From assembly GCA_014281115.1 (NCBI GenBank), contig JACONQ010000021.1, positions 744,001 to 808,000 of the forward strand: DNA of 64,000 nucleotides, written 5' to 3'. The notes under the pieces were generated by a model. That model saw only the letters and a program-made list of their open reading frames with translations. It did no database searches and was not told where the DNA came from. Position numbers and translations under genes: made by a program. How positions within the stretch are numbered: position 1 is the first letter of the stretch; every line of letters begins with the position of its first letter. This document shows, one piece after another, positions 42,888 through 54,149 of this stretch. The stretch comes from Laburnicola sp. R22_1 (lineage: Eukaryota; Ascomycota; Dothideomycetes; Pleosporales; Didymosphaeriaceae).

Positions 42888-45400
42888 ATTATAGTAAAAT
42901 ACGTAAGTTCCTTAACATCCTAGCGCTTAGAAAGCGTAAAAACCTAAGCCTAAAAGCCCCTTAGGCCATTAGCTTCGTAGAGACAATAAGCTTAACTAAT
43001 AAGGGTATCTATATACCTACTAGAGGGTCTCTACCCTTTATAAAAAGCTTCTTATAAGGATCTAAGAGGAAAGCACTAATACTGCCTTAGCCGGCCAATA
43101 ACACTAATACTCTTATAGCATAAATAGTAATAGCCTTATAGTCTCTTACTAACAAAGCCACTTAGTGGAACCTAGTGTAGAGCCTTATTATAGAATCCAA
43201 CCTATTCTTAGGCAAGAAGTTGCACTTTATAGGAAACAATATAACCTAGTTTCTTTAAGACTATAAAAAACGCGCGAACCACTACTAGTACTCTAAGAAA
43301 GATAAGGTTGTTAGAGTTAAGAAGTACTATAGCTAAGAGATGTAGAATGTGCTTAACTTCTTAATACTAGAGTACTATAAGGTAGGAGAAGAAGGGGTAT
43401 AGCAGAAACTGTAGGTGGCCATGCGCAGGCGTTGGCGGAGTTAGAATTAGGCCCAAATTAAGAAGATAGAGAAAGCGCTAAAGACGTGGCTAGCATAGTG
43501 TTAAGCAATAACAAACCTTAACATCTAGGATTTCCTAGACTAATTCGCAATTAGATTTAGAAAATGCCTAAGGGCGGGCATAGTTATGGAAAGCTAAAAG
43601 GGCATACTTCTTATCTAAGGCCTAAGTAAGCAGCTAGTAGGCAACATCCTAATAAAGAACAACTAGTTAATAGAGAGACTAACAGAACTTAACTTTGGCA
43701 TAATAGAGAAGTGGCTTTTAAATAGGGGCTAAATCTAATTAGAAGAACACATACTAAATCTAGCCTATTAAATTCGAGCATTAATACTATCTTAGACTAC
43801 TAAGTTATAAGCACTACTAATATCGCAAAATATTTTTTAACCTACTAGGCTTAACCTAAACTTTTAACAAGCGAGACTATAAGGAGCTCTAGGCGCACGA
43901 GCACCCCTAGACTTAACTATCTCTTAGCACAAAGTAAATAAGTTAACTAAAAGGCTCAAGGGTATAAGGCTCTAGAATATTCTGGTTTAGAACTAGGACC
44001 CCTAAGAAATAGAGATTCTATTAAACTTAGCTATTCGCTAAAAGATTACTGCAAAAGTAAAATAGGCTCTAAAGCAAATAGTGCCACAATAACCCTAGTA
44101 CCACGCACTAATCTAGTCTTAGGCCTACTTAGTAGTACCTATATGGGTTAATATGCACATAGCTGCGGCAGCAATAGATCTAATATAGTAAAAGAATAAT
44201 TATTTTAAAGAGTGCTTTAGATATAGAAAGGACTATGTTATTATAAATAGAGAATATAAGAAAAGAAATTTGCTTAAGGAAAATAAATAGGTGTACTATA
44301 ATATAGAATTCTAAAGGGTCTAATAGGGCTAACTAAATAATAATTAAGGCAAAATCTAGCGCATTAGCGCTAGAGGCAAGCAGAACTAAATACTAATCTA
44401 TCTAGTGCAGAATAAGTGGCAAATAGACAAATTGGCAAACAAGACCATATAGATATCTTAGAGCTAAGGGCACGTGATAATAGTAATAACTTACTAGATA
44501 AAATTAGTTATAGAAACTAATAGCAGCTAGTTTGCGTTTAACAAAATAGTGGCACCTAGCCTTCTCTCTAAAGAAAAATTTAAAGTAGCTTAGAGAAAGT
44601 AAACTATTCTAGACAAAGACACACTAGTAATAGTCTAGTCCCTAAACCTACTATACAAACTATAAACTGCGAGCCTAAGCGTCCTAATAACCTAACTAAG
44701 CCTTAGAGAATTACTAAAGATAGGGATAGTTGCAAATACTAAAGCTTCTAAGCAAGGCATACTTATAGTTCGCAGAAGGAAGAATAATAACAAGAATAGA
44801 AGAAGAACAAAGCGGGTGTCCTTCCTAGAATAAAATTTCCTAATAAAAGGCATAGAGGATGTGAAGAAGCGCAGTCCTAACGACATCTTAGGTCTAACCC
44901 TAAGAAAGGAGATTTTAGCAGCTAAGAAGAAAATAAAACTAGTTAATATCCTAGTGGGCAGCCCTAAAGACATGCTATCCTAGGTATTAAACGCCGGAGT
45001 TAACCTAATAGTCTAAGAAGTACTTAGCAACATACTAGGAGTTAAGAAGGCGATATTTAAGGATGCCTTTAGTAAGAGGGATCTGCACTAGCTGCGGACA
45101 CTAGCTGCCACTATAGAAAAAGAAACTAACAAAGACTTAGATACTAAGCACGCTAACTACGCACCTATTTCTAAAATCTAAGTTCCTAAATAGATGTTAG
45201 TTAAATTCGAGAATGGCGTTATTACCTACTACGGGCCTTACAAACCAAAGTTATTTTGAGCACCCCTATAAGTAAGCTAACTATCTACTATAAAAGCGTT
45301 AATCGCCAAGACCTAGTTTAGCATAGTAAGGCCAACTATAACTATAGCTAATAGGAAGGATCTTAAGAGGAAATTAGGGGTCAAACACATAAAGAGGAAC
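42888..45400 (+). pseudogene. Gypsy-1 gag remnant
   Basis: It lies between leader and protease and is collinear with the gag region of Gypsy-2 on the opposite strand (about 58500-60920). Charged, helix-prone segments are visible despite stops in every frame. A possible degenerate zinc knuckle sits near 44208 (KECFRYRKDY), but the Cys/His pattern is incomplete. The minus-strand ORF 44692-44973 is a shadow. Confidence 0.6.
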
Positions 45401-45429
45401 TATTCTTAAGTAATATACCAGGTTAACAA

Positions 45430-45560
45430 ATATTAAATAGCCGCCTTACTTAATATAGGAGCTGAGCTAAACACTATCCGCCTAAGCATAGCTAAAGCCG
45501 CAGGCCTTTAGATTACCTTAATGCCGCCCTAGCTATAGAGTGTAAAGTTAATAACTGCGA
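45430..45560 (+). pseudogene. Gypsy-1 aspartic protease
   Basis: AALLNIGAELNTIRLSIAKA stands where gypsy proteases have ALLDTGAELN. Asp to Asn and Thr to Ile are G-to-A and C-to-T. Gypsy-2 has the matching ALLNIGTELN on the other strand near 58350. Confidence 0.78.
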
Positions 45561-45930
45561 ATAGAGATTATAAAGATTTCTAAGGAATTATATTCTAGGC
45601 CCTAATTAAGGTAAAGTAGATTATAATTATAATAACCTTGTTTATTATTAGATCTCTATTAAGCGCAGTTATTTTAGAAAACCTATTCCTAGTAGACACA
45701 AAGGCAGAGTTCTCCTATAATAATAATAGCAAGACATATTGCAAGCTATAGAATAATAAGAAACTCTACTCTATGCAATTTATAGCCACTCGCGCCAACC
45801 CTTTAAACCTAAAGGGAGTTATTATAACTAAGGCAACAGAAAACTATAAGGGAGCGCAATAGCTAGGATTAGCACTTCTAATTACATTAAATGCCTAGAA
45901 GAGGACCCTAATAGAATCTTAGAGTAATAG

Positions 45931-46786
45931 TATTAAAACTATATTAGTAAGCAAAATAAATAATACAATAACATGTTAGAATTTCGCTGTTATAATAAAA
46001 GATAAATAGATAAATAACTATAAGCTACCTAAAAATAAACTAAAATAGTCGTTCCGACAATAAGTTGCAATTAAAGCCCAAGTCAACTTTAAGTAACGCA
46101 CAAAAAGTTTACTAAAAGATAATTGTAAGAAATCCAATATTATATATATTAAATTACTTAAAACTAAAACCAAAATATAATATAAAACTAACCTAATAAA
46201 TATTATAAAATACGCTATCGTAATAAAGCTCGTAATTAATTTTTCTAAATTAATAACATTTGACAAACTTGTCGCAATCAAGCGCTTTAACAATTTTGAG
46301 CAATTGCTAAAAAGAATATACTAAACAAGGCAATATTATATGTATTAAATTACTTATTACTAAAAAACAAAATATAACATATAAAAGACTTGTTTTATAA
46401 TATATAATACATTAGCGTATAATAAACTAAGGAGTAATAAATTATGCTAAAATAAGGCGTTTATTGTTAACGTCACAACTAAGCAATAGTAAAATAAAGT
46501 TTGCAATAGCTCGCATATAAAACACTAGTTTGCATATAAAACACTAGTTTGCATATAATAGCTCGCATATAAAACACTATTGCATATAAAACACTAGTTC
46601 AAACATTAGTTTAAAACACTAGCACGCATAAAAGTTAAAGGCATAATTAAACTATACAAAACTAAGTGTTCGTTAGTCTAAATTATTTTGTATATAGATT
46701 GCTAGGTAGCCAGTTTATTGAAATTAATCAACCAGTTTAACAATACCAACTCGATCACCTTCTTATCTATTTATCCACTTTTCACA
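45931..46786 (-). mobile_element. Solo LTR of the Copia-1 family within Gypsy-1 pol
   Basis: It begins TATTAAAACTATATT and ends ATCCACTTTTCACA on the plus strand, thus inverted relative to the solo LTR at 5489. The target duplication AATAG is perfect (45926-45930 and 46787-46791). Length 856 bp; it has fewer internal minisatellite units. CA and TG are well preserved compared with surrounding Gypsy-1, so it arrived after the main RIP of Gypsy-1. Confidence 0.9.
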
Positions 46787-46791
46787 AATAG

Positions 46792-49700
46792 TCTTACTAT
46801 AGATTAATATTACTAGTAAGTACGTCTAATATGACGTCTAATATTAGGCCTAAGCGCGTATTAGGGCTAAGGGCCTAAAGGTAGGCGCTTACTTAGGTAG
46901 TGCCAGCTTATAAAGAGGAAAGTGTAAGCAAAGTTAAGCAGCTCGCAATAGACGCTAACAAAGACTAACTAGTAACAGACTCAGATAGGGATTTTATCTA
47001 CTACGCCTACTAAGGCACGATTAGGCGGCACATAGATAGTAGGATAGTTATCTAGAATAACTAAGGACTTCTAGTTATTAATTTATTAGGTTGCAATAAA
47101 AAAGTTAATAAAATTCTTTAGACTTTGGCTATGCAAATAGAGTCTAAGAAAGTAATAAGAATTAGAAGTAACGCGTTCTAGCAGAAGCAAATAAGGGCAA
47201 TAAATATAATCGGAATGGCTTTTAAAGTAAACACTATATATAAGAGTAAGAATAAAAAGGTAAACCCTATATATAACTTAGGCATCGCGCCGCAGAAGAT
47301 TAAAGGCTAACTAGACTAAAAGTAAGAAGTAATAAAGACGCGAAGGAGGACTAATATAGGCCCTTAGCCATTTAACGTATACCTCCTTAACTAATAGGCG
47401 AAGTTTCTAAAAGGACAAAGGTTAACACCTAAGCGCATTATAGGGATAAAGATTAGCCCGGACTTACTACCTTAGGAAAGGGAAATATTACTAGAAGTGT
47501 TATATTAAAGGAAGCTAGCACTATCTTTTAACTTTAGCGAATCTAGGAAGGTGTACCCTAACATAACTCCGCCTATTAAGATCCATATAGTTAACCACGC
47601 AGCTTAGAAGGAATCGCAGTTCTCTATTTCTAGAAAGCTATAGGATATAGTTATTAATATGGTCTAGTAGAGGCTTAATTAGGGCGTGCTAGAGTATAGC
47701 AGAAGCGTATACCAGAATCTATAGTTCCTAGTTAAGAAGAAGAATAGAGGATACTAGCTAATTAATAACGCTTAGCGTATAAATAGAGTTACAGTTTAAG
47801 ATGGCAACCTTTCGCCAAACCCTAACAAGTTCTTAGAGGAGTTCGCTAGCTGCTACCTAGTTTCCCTAATTAACTTCTTCTTAGAATACAACTAAGTAGA
47901 CCTTTATAAGAACTTCTAAGCCATAATAGCATTCTATACGCCTCTAGGTCTCGTCTAATAGTGCACGCTGCCTATAGGGACAACTAACTTAGTGGCTAAG
48001 TTTATAAGAATAGTTATAAAGATTCTCTAAGACTAAATTCCCTCTTAGTGTATGCCTTATATGGACAATATTACAGTAAAAGGCCTAAAGACTAACTATA
48101 ATAGCGAAATACTTAAGAAAGAGATCTATAGGTATGTAGTAGAGCACCTTATAAATATTAATTAGGTCCTAGCGGATATGGAGTTAGTAGGTGTCACTGC
48201 GTTAGAAAAGAAATTAGACTAGAGGTATACCACTATAGACATAGTTAGTTATATAATTAATAAGAATAGTTTGCACCTATCTAGGAAGAAAGTAGTTAAG
48301 ATTACTAAGTAGTCGCCTTATAACTACGCCTAAAATATTTAAATCTTTCTTAGGGTATGCATGTACTATTGCATCTAGATAAAGAACTTTACTAAGATTA
48401 CTACACTACTATTTACGCTACTACACAAAGGTATTAAGTTCTACTAGAGCACTACAAAGAATGTAGTAATATAGTAGCTAAAGAAGGGCATTATATTAGC
48501 TCTAGCGCTAGTGTCTATTAACTACTTAGAGCCCTTATAAGAAGTAGTAATCTTAGTAGATAGGAGCAAAGTCGAATAGGAAGCGTTAATGTAGTAGCGA
48601 GGATTAAATAGTCTTCTTTACCTAGTATAGTTTAAGTTAGGTATTTAGTCTTAGAGTAAGTGTAACTAAAACTTAGAAAAGCACGAATACAAAGCTCTCC
48701 TCCTTATATTAAAGAAATTCTAACCTTAAATCTATAGAATACACTTTATTATAAAGACAGACTCTTACATCCTAATTGCCTAGCTAAATCGTAGCGCTAT
48801 AGATCTACTAGGAGCCCTAATAACCCGCTAGTTAGCGCTTTTAACACTTTAAAAGTTTAATATCTACTATATTACAGGGCGCAAGAACGTGATCGCCAAT
48901 ACACTCTTAAGGCGTAGACAGCCAAAAGGATAGGTTCCTCCTAAATAGTTAGAAAAAGATGTTAAAAACTTTATTAAGAAGCATTTAGGGCACATTTGCA
49001 TCGTATTCTCCGCTATAGGTAAGAAAGCTAAAGTAAAAATAGAGTATATGAAACCCGTAACTAGTAACCTGCCTAAAGTCCCCTCTAACTTATACACTAA
49101 AGAGCTTCGCAATATTATAACTTGGCTAGCAACTCTAAGAATGCCTAAAGGCCTATTAAAGAAGAACCGAAGGTATATTAGATTATAAGCTTAGAAGTAC
49201 TAAGTTATAAGAGGCATGCTATAGTATTAAACTACTAGAAACTAACTACTACGTAGAGTAGTAAACAACTCTACCTAGTAGGCAGAGATTCTGTAGTAGC
49301 TACACAAAGAATTAGGCTATTAGAGGCAAGAAGGCACCTAGAGGAAAGTTACAGCGCGCTACTACTAGCCAAATCTATATTAGAGTATTAAGGAATATAT
49401 TAAGACCTATGCAAAATGTTAGGCGCATTTAGCTAGAAGAGTAGTAGAGAATTTACACCCTATATAGAGAATAAATATAATCTAGAAATAGGTTATAGTA
49501 AATATAGTGTATATGCTTAAGAGCAAAAAAGGGAAGTAGTTTATAGTTATTGCTAGAGATTATACCTCTAGATAGCTAGAAGCGAAGGCGCTTACTAATG
49601 CCAACTTAGCCGCGGTTAGACAGTTCTTAGAGGAATCTATCTTTAGTAGGTAGGATATTCCTTTTCGCCTGTTAGTAGATAGAGGGCTAGAGAACAAGAG

Positions 49701-50680
49701 TCTAGTAGAAGACTTAGCTAAATAGTTTAAAATCTAACAAGTAGTATTTAGTGCCTACCATTCGCAAGGGTAGGACTTAATAGAAAGAGGCCACTAAGAG
49801 CTAGTTAAAGCACTATAAAAAATAAAGGGCAACTGGGTGTAAAATCTGCCTAGGGCTCTATGGGCCAATTAGGTTATAGTAAAGCAGTCTATAAAAGAAA
49901 TACCGGCCTTTTTAATATGCGAAAGAAAGCACGTTCTTCTAATTAAGCTCTACATTCCCACCTAGCAGATACTCTTATAAGAATAAGTTTACACTACTAA
50001 GGATCTCTCTTAGCTATCTAAGTAGAGCAGTTTAAGAAGTATAATTATTAGCTCTAAGAAGCTATTAACCGCACTATCCGCCTGCGAGAAGAAGGAAAGG
50101 AATAGTTTAATAACTAATAGACTCTTAGAGTAGAACTACTATAAGAAGGCGACTTAGTGTTAGTATATAATATATTTTAGGCTAATAATATAAGCTGTAG
50201 CATTAAGCTAGTAAAGAGATACTAAGGCCCCTTTAGGATTAAAAGCATGGCGCCATATAGGAAAGAATAGTATATACGTAAAGACCTAGATAGCACACTA
50301 TTTTATAGCAGGACACTAGGAGACCGCGTTATTCGATACTATGCATGAATAATAGTAGACCTAGGGGCAATATTAGAGCCTAACGCTATAAGGACTAATA
50401 AGCTCTTAGAAGAAGAAGAAGATTCTTAAGAGAAAGTTAATCCAGCAGAGCTAGACAAAGTTACCCAAAGGCCTAAGCCTAAGCACCCTATGTTCGCGCG
50501 CAAATCGCGACAGCTAGCAAGGTATAGCCAGAATATTCCTAAGCAAATAAAGGAAGTAGGAATCCTACCACTAGTAGCAGGCTTCAACCCTTCTAACTTT
50601 ATACATTAGGAGGAGTAGGATAGACAGAGAGGTTATTAGGGCGCTATAAGCTAAGGGACAGCTTATTTCTTAAGAGGGGG
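46792..50680 (+). pseudogene. Gypsy-1 RT, RNase H and integrase remnant
   Basis: RT is recognised near 47700-47800 (YQN-FLVKKKN, GYxLINNA-RINRVT) and 47965-48085 (LPIGTTNLVAKFIRIVIKIL, then CMPYMDNITVKG). The catalytic YMDD-type box is MDN, the second Asp changed. RNase H follows near 48650-48900. Integrase includes a zinc-region remnant near 49300-49420 (TYAKC) and core motifs LLVDRGLENKSLVEDLAK and VVFSAYHSQG at 49670-49770. Stops occur throughout at TAA/TAG. The minus-strand ORFs at 46018-46293 and 48867-49112 are shadows. Confidence 0.8.
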
Positions 50681-51793
50681 AGAAAGTAGCTAGGAAATAG
50701 CAGAAAGCTAATTAAGAATTACAAGACAAAGAGGGAGGACTAGTGCCAAATTAAATTAAAATCCATAAGATAGTGTACATACAGGATTAGTAGACTGAAA
50801 CAGAACTCTAACTAATAATTAGGCAGCTAGAAAAGTAAAAATTAAGCACTAATTATAGGCTAGAAGGTCTTTACCATTAGTGGTAAAATAAAAGAAGTCT
50901 ATATAACCCCGAGTAGCTGTAGTAAAAAGGCTTAGCATGTATATAGAGTAAGGGTCTTTGTTGCTTAAAGACTTAAACAGTTAGACTTAGTAGAAGGTAA
51001 CTCTCTTACTCCTAGTATTGCATCTCTGTGCTTCTTAGCTATAATAGAGAAATTAGAAAAGAGTCGCATCTATTAAGAGGTTATTAGGGTTATAATTAGG
51101 CTAGAGCGCAAAGTTATTATAACCGCTAATCTAAGGCTATAGTTTTTAAGGCAGATCGCTGTTATTGTTAGAGTGCTAATTAAGGGCTGCGAAAATCTAG
51201 GCTATAACGCCGAAACTAATGCGGGCATCTAAGAGAGAGATTACTATTTAGGAGTTAGTCTAAGGCAGCATTAGGACTTAAGTAACTTACACAGAGTTAA
51301 GAAGGTAAGAAACGCACTAACTAAGGGCTTTTTAAGTACTATTAGAAAGTTAAAGCCGCTAGAGCCTACGCTATTATTACCTTAGCAAGGAGGCCTATCG
51401 TCGCCGCCGTCACCACTATTGGAACTGAAGCGGCTAGATGTATAGGCGCCTAGAGAGTAATTAATTTAAAGGGAAGGCATAATAAGGCAGGTTATAGGAG
51501 TAGACTAAGAAGGTTTTAGGGTTTAGGAGATTAAAGGGTAGAGTGTTAAGCAGACTATAAGAGTGGAAAGGACAGGCAGAGGTAAGAGAGTTAGTAACAA
51601 AGGCGAAAGGGCAAGTATCTGCGGGCGATTGCGTAAGATTGCACAGGGCAAGGTAATTAGTAGAAGTAATAGTTAGAGGGCCCATATTAGGTTTTGCTAA
51701 TTAGTAAAAGGGACTAATAGGCGTTTGGAGAGTCTTTAAAGGGCTATTTGATGGAAAGCTTAATAGGGCCAAGCTTTTATAGGTAGGGAGGTA
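50681..51793 (+). other. Gypsy-1 3' region with polypurine tract
   Basis: It begins after AAGAGGGGGAGAAAG near 50675. This purine run is even longer in Gypsy-2 (about 54090-54112 inverted). The region holds no intact ORF. It ends in TAGGTAGGGAGGTA directly before the 3' LTR, the likely functional polypurine tract. The minus ORF 51461-51685 has no recognisable domain and is probably chance. Confidence 0.6.
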
Positions 51794-51981
51794 TGTGGTA
51801 GAGTAGACCCTACCACACAAGGCAGCATGGCTGGGTTACGTAGTAGCTAGGACGGAAAAACCTAGTGCCTAATCGACTCTTAGGCACTAGCAAGAGGAGG
51901 CTCTTTTACTCACCCAGCCAGTTATCTAAATAATTAACTTATCTTTCTACTAAGTTCTAATTAGGGCTAGGTTCCCCCACA
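51794..51981 (+). repeat. Gypsy-1 3' LTR
   Basis: Begins TGTGGTAGAGTAGACCC and ends GGTTCCCCCACA. 188 bp, same as the 5' LTR, then the ATAA duplication. Confidence 0.92.
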
Positions 51982-54090
51982 ATAATACTATATCTTTCTA
52001 TTTGCGCCTATAAGCTATTTACTCTTTAATTACTATTTATAAGTGTTTAATCTACTCTTAGAGTTTCTTACTAGTAGTAATATAGTTGCACTTTCCTTAA
52101 AGGATACTATTACTTATTACTAGTCTAGAAGCGGCGTTTATATACACGCCTTACCTACTATAACCTAATAGAGTCTTATAGCTACTTAGAGTATATAACC
52201 TGCCCTTTGTGTTCTTCTATATTTCTTCTTATTCTACTATTCTAATTCTTCTACCTAATAGTCTTAACCTTCTCCTTAATTATAGCTACTATTAACTTCT
52301 TCTTTAGTAGCCACGCCTCTAGTGCTAGCAATAATAATAATAGTAATAGTAAGGAAAGTAGCTAAGGCTTACAATAGTGCTTACTACTACCTATTAATAA
52401 TGCCCTATAACTGCTCCTATTCTATTATGCGTATGCCTGCCCTAATTGTCCCTTAGCTTACTAACTTGTTCCCTAGTTATTACCCTCTTAAATTAGCTAT
52501 GCAACTTTAGCACTATCTATAAAATTATAAGACTCTTATATAATATTTACGCTAAGTATCTATTATTAGGCTACCTTATATAGTTCGCTTAAGGCATAGG
52601 CAGCTTTAAGATTAACCCTAATCCTACTAATAACACTCCTATTGCCTACACTATTCTATTCTATTAGCTGTACTAAGCTACTCTTATAAAAGATATAAGC
52701 ACTAATAAATAAAGGCATAATTACTTTAAATAGCACTTAGTGTCTAGTTATACTTCTTATACATCTTATTTTCCTATCCTTCTTTTTACTATAGGCTAAG
52801 GCTATATTAACTATAATTCTAGTACGGCTAAGAGTAATTATAATTAAGCCTATAAGACTTATATCTAGAGTTATTGTCCCTACTTTTAGTATATTAATAG
52901 TAGTTAGCGCCTTCTCCTTAAGGGCTGCTGCGTTCTATACTAGACAACTTTCTAATATTAGTAGTACTCTTTTAACTACTATAGTAAGCCTAATTCGCTC
53001 TTAACTAGTTCCCTATTACTAATTTGCCTATCTAGCTTTATTCCCTCTAGTATCCGCCATAAATACTTAAGCTAATTCTTTCTAGTAGGGTTATTAGCAA
53101 GTGCGTAAGCTATAGATAAAGCGACTAAAAGTAAATACCTATATCTATAATAGAATTAGTAAGCTGCTTAGTTCTAGTAACACTGCCACAATACTTCCTA
53201 CTAGGCACCCTAGTAGGCCTTATTTAATTATTAAGAGTTCTTTAAAGGCGTCTAATTCTCTATTAGGCACTAATTCTAATATTACTAAGCCTTCCCTACA
53301 TATACCCCTCTTTAGGTATTGTTATGCCTAGCCTATTATCCTTTCTAGTAGTAATAGTAGTAGTTCTTTCTTATTCTAAGGTTCTCTCTATATACTACTC
53401 TTTTCCTATTCTTCTTAACCTATTATTTTCTCTAGCAGCGACAGTAGTAGCCCTTCCCTAACTTAGGGCTAAACTACTCCTACTTCTAGTTGTCTGCTCT
53501 TTAGCTCCTATTCCTTTTTAGGTTAGGTCTTACTTAATGTGGTGCTATAGATTAGCTCTTTATTCTTTAACTTATCCCCCCTTTAGACTACTAATAATTC
53601 TTCTAAAGTTCTATTCTACTTGCCTTACCCTATATATTTAGCTTCCTAATAGTCTATTAATTTTGTCTACACTCTCTTATTTCCGCTTAGCTATAGTGGC
53701 ATAATTTCCTCTCCTTCTTTTTTAGGTCTATCCTTTATTTCTTCTAACCTCTCTGCCTAAGCTACACGCCTAGGTTTAGGCCCTATTAGAACTTAAGCTA
53801 TAGAGTAAGGTATCCCTATACCTCGCTTCTATTAGAGTTATAATCTAAACTCTAATTATAGCTTAGGCTATAGTAGTTGTAGGAGTTTAGATTCTTATAG
53901 ATGTTAGTATAGTAGTTCTTAGCTTTTAATTTTCTAGCTATCTAATTATTAGTTAGGCTCTATTATTAGGGTCTGTAGCTTATAATCCTATTCTAGTAAT
54001 TATGCATATATATTAGACTTTAATTTAACTTAGTACTAATACTATTATTCTATCTTCTTTTCTAACTTTTCTTCTTTAACTACTTCTCTC
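51982..54090 (-). other. RIP-mutated sequence right of Gypsy-1, probable Gypsy-2 3' part
   Basis: No intact ORF in 2.1 kb. At its right end it joins Gypsy-2 without a break (CTAACTAATAATTA block near 53940, also found in Gypsy-1 after its purine run). Going left it diverges from Gypsy-1. With 29459-30629 it may be the 3' section of Gypsy-2 that Gypsy-1 entered. The missing 3' LTR leaves this unproven. Confidence 0.45.
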
Positions 54091-54149
54091 TCCCCCCCCC
54101 TCCCCCTCTTAAGAAATAAGCTGTCCCTTAGCTTATAATGCGCTAATAT

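Larger units (their letters stand above)
30630..51981 (+). mobile_element. Gypsy-1, full-length Ty3/gypsy retrotransposon with five nested insertions
   Basis: Both LTRs are 188 bp (30630-30817 and 51794-51981) and are flanked by ATAA. Internal order gag, protease, RT, RNase H, integrase is that of Ty3/gypsy. Insertions inside it are F (31684-33554), G (33907-37650, itself carrying H), Copia-2 (37703-42887) and a solo LTR (45931-46786). Subtracting these with their target duplications leaves about 9.7 kb. Coding parts are saturated with RIP-type stops. Collinear Gypsy-2 on the other strand confirms each insertion point. Confidence 0.88.

Noticed and set aside
44692..46293. Hydrophobic minus-strand ORFs at 44692-44973 and 46018-46293
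   Set aside because: The first is opposite Gypsy-1 gag; the second lies in the solo LTR and repeats in other LTR copies only with changed frames.
51461..51685. 74-residue minus-strand ORF near the Gypsy-1 3' LTR
   Set aside because: No recognisable motif, in the non-coding 3' part of an element on the other strand, length expected by chance.
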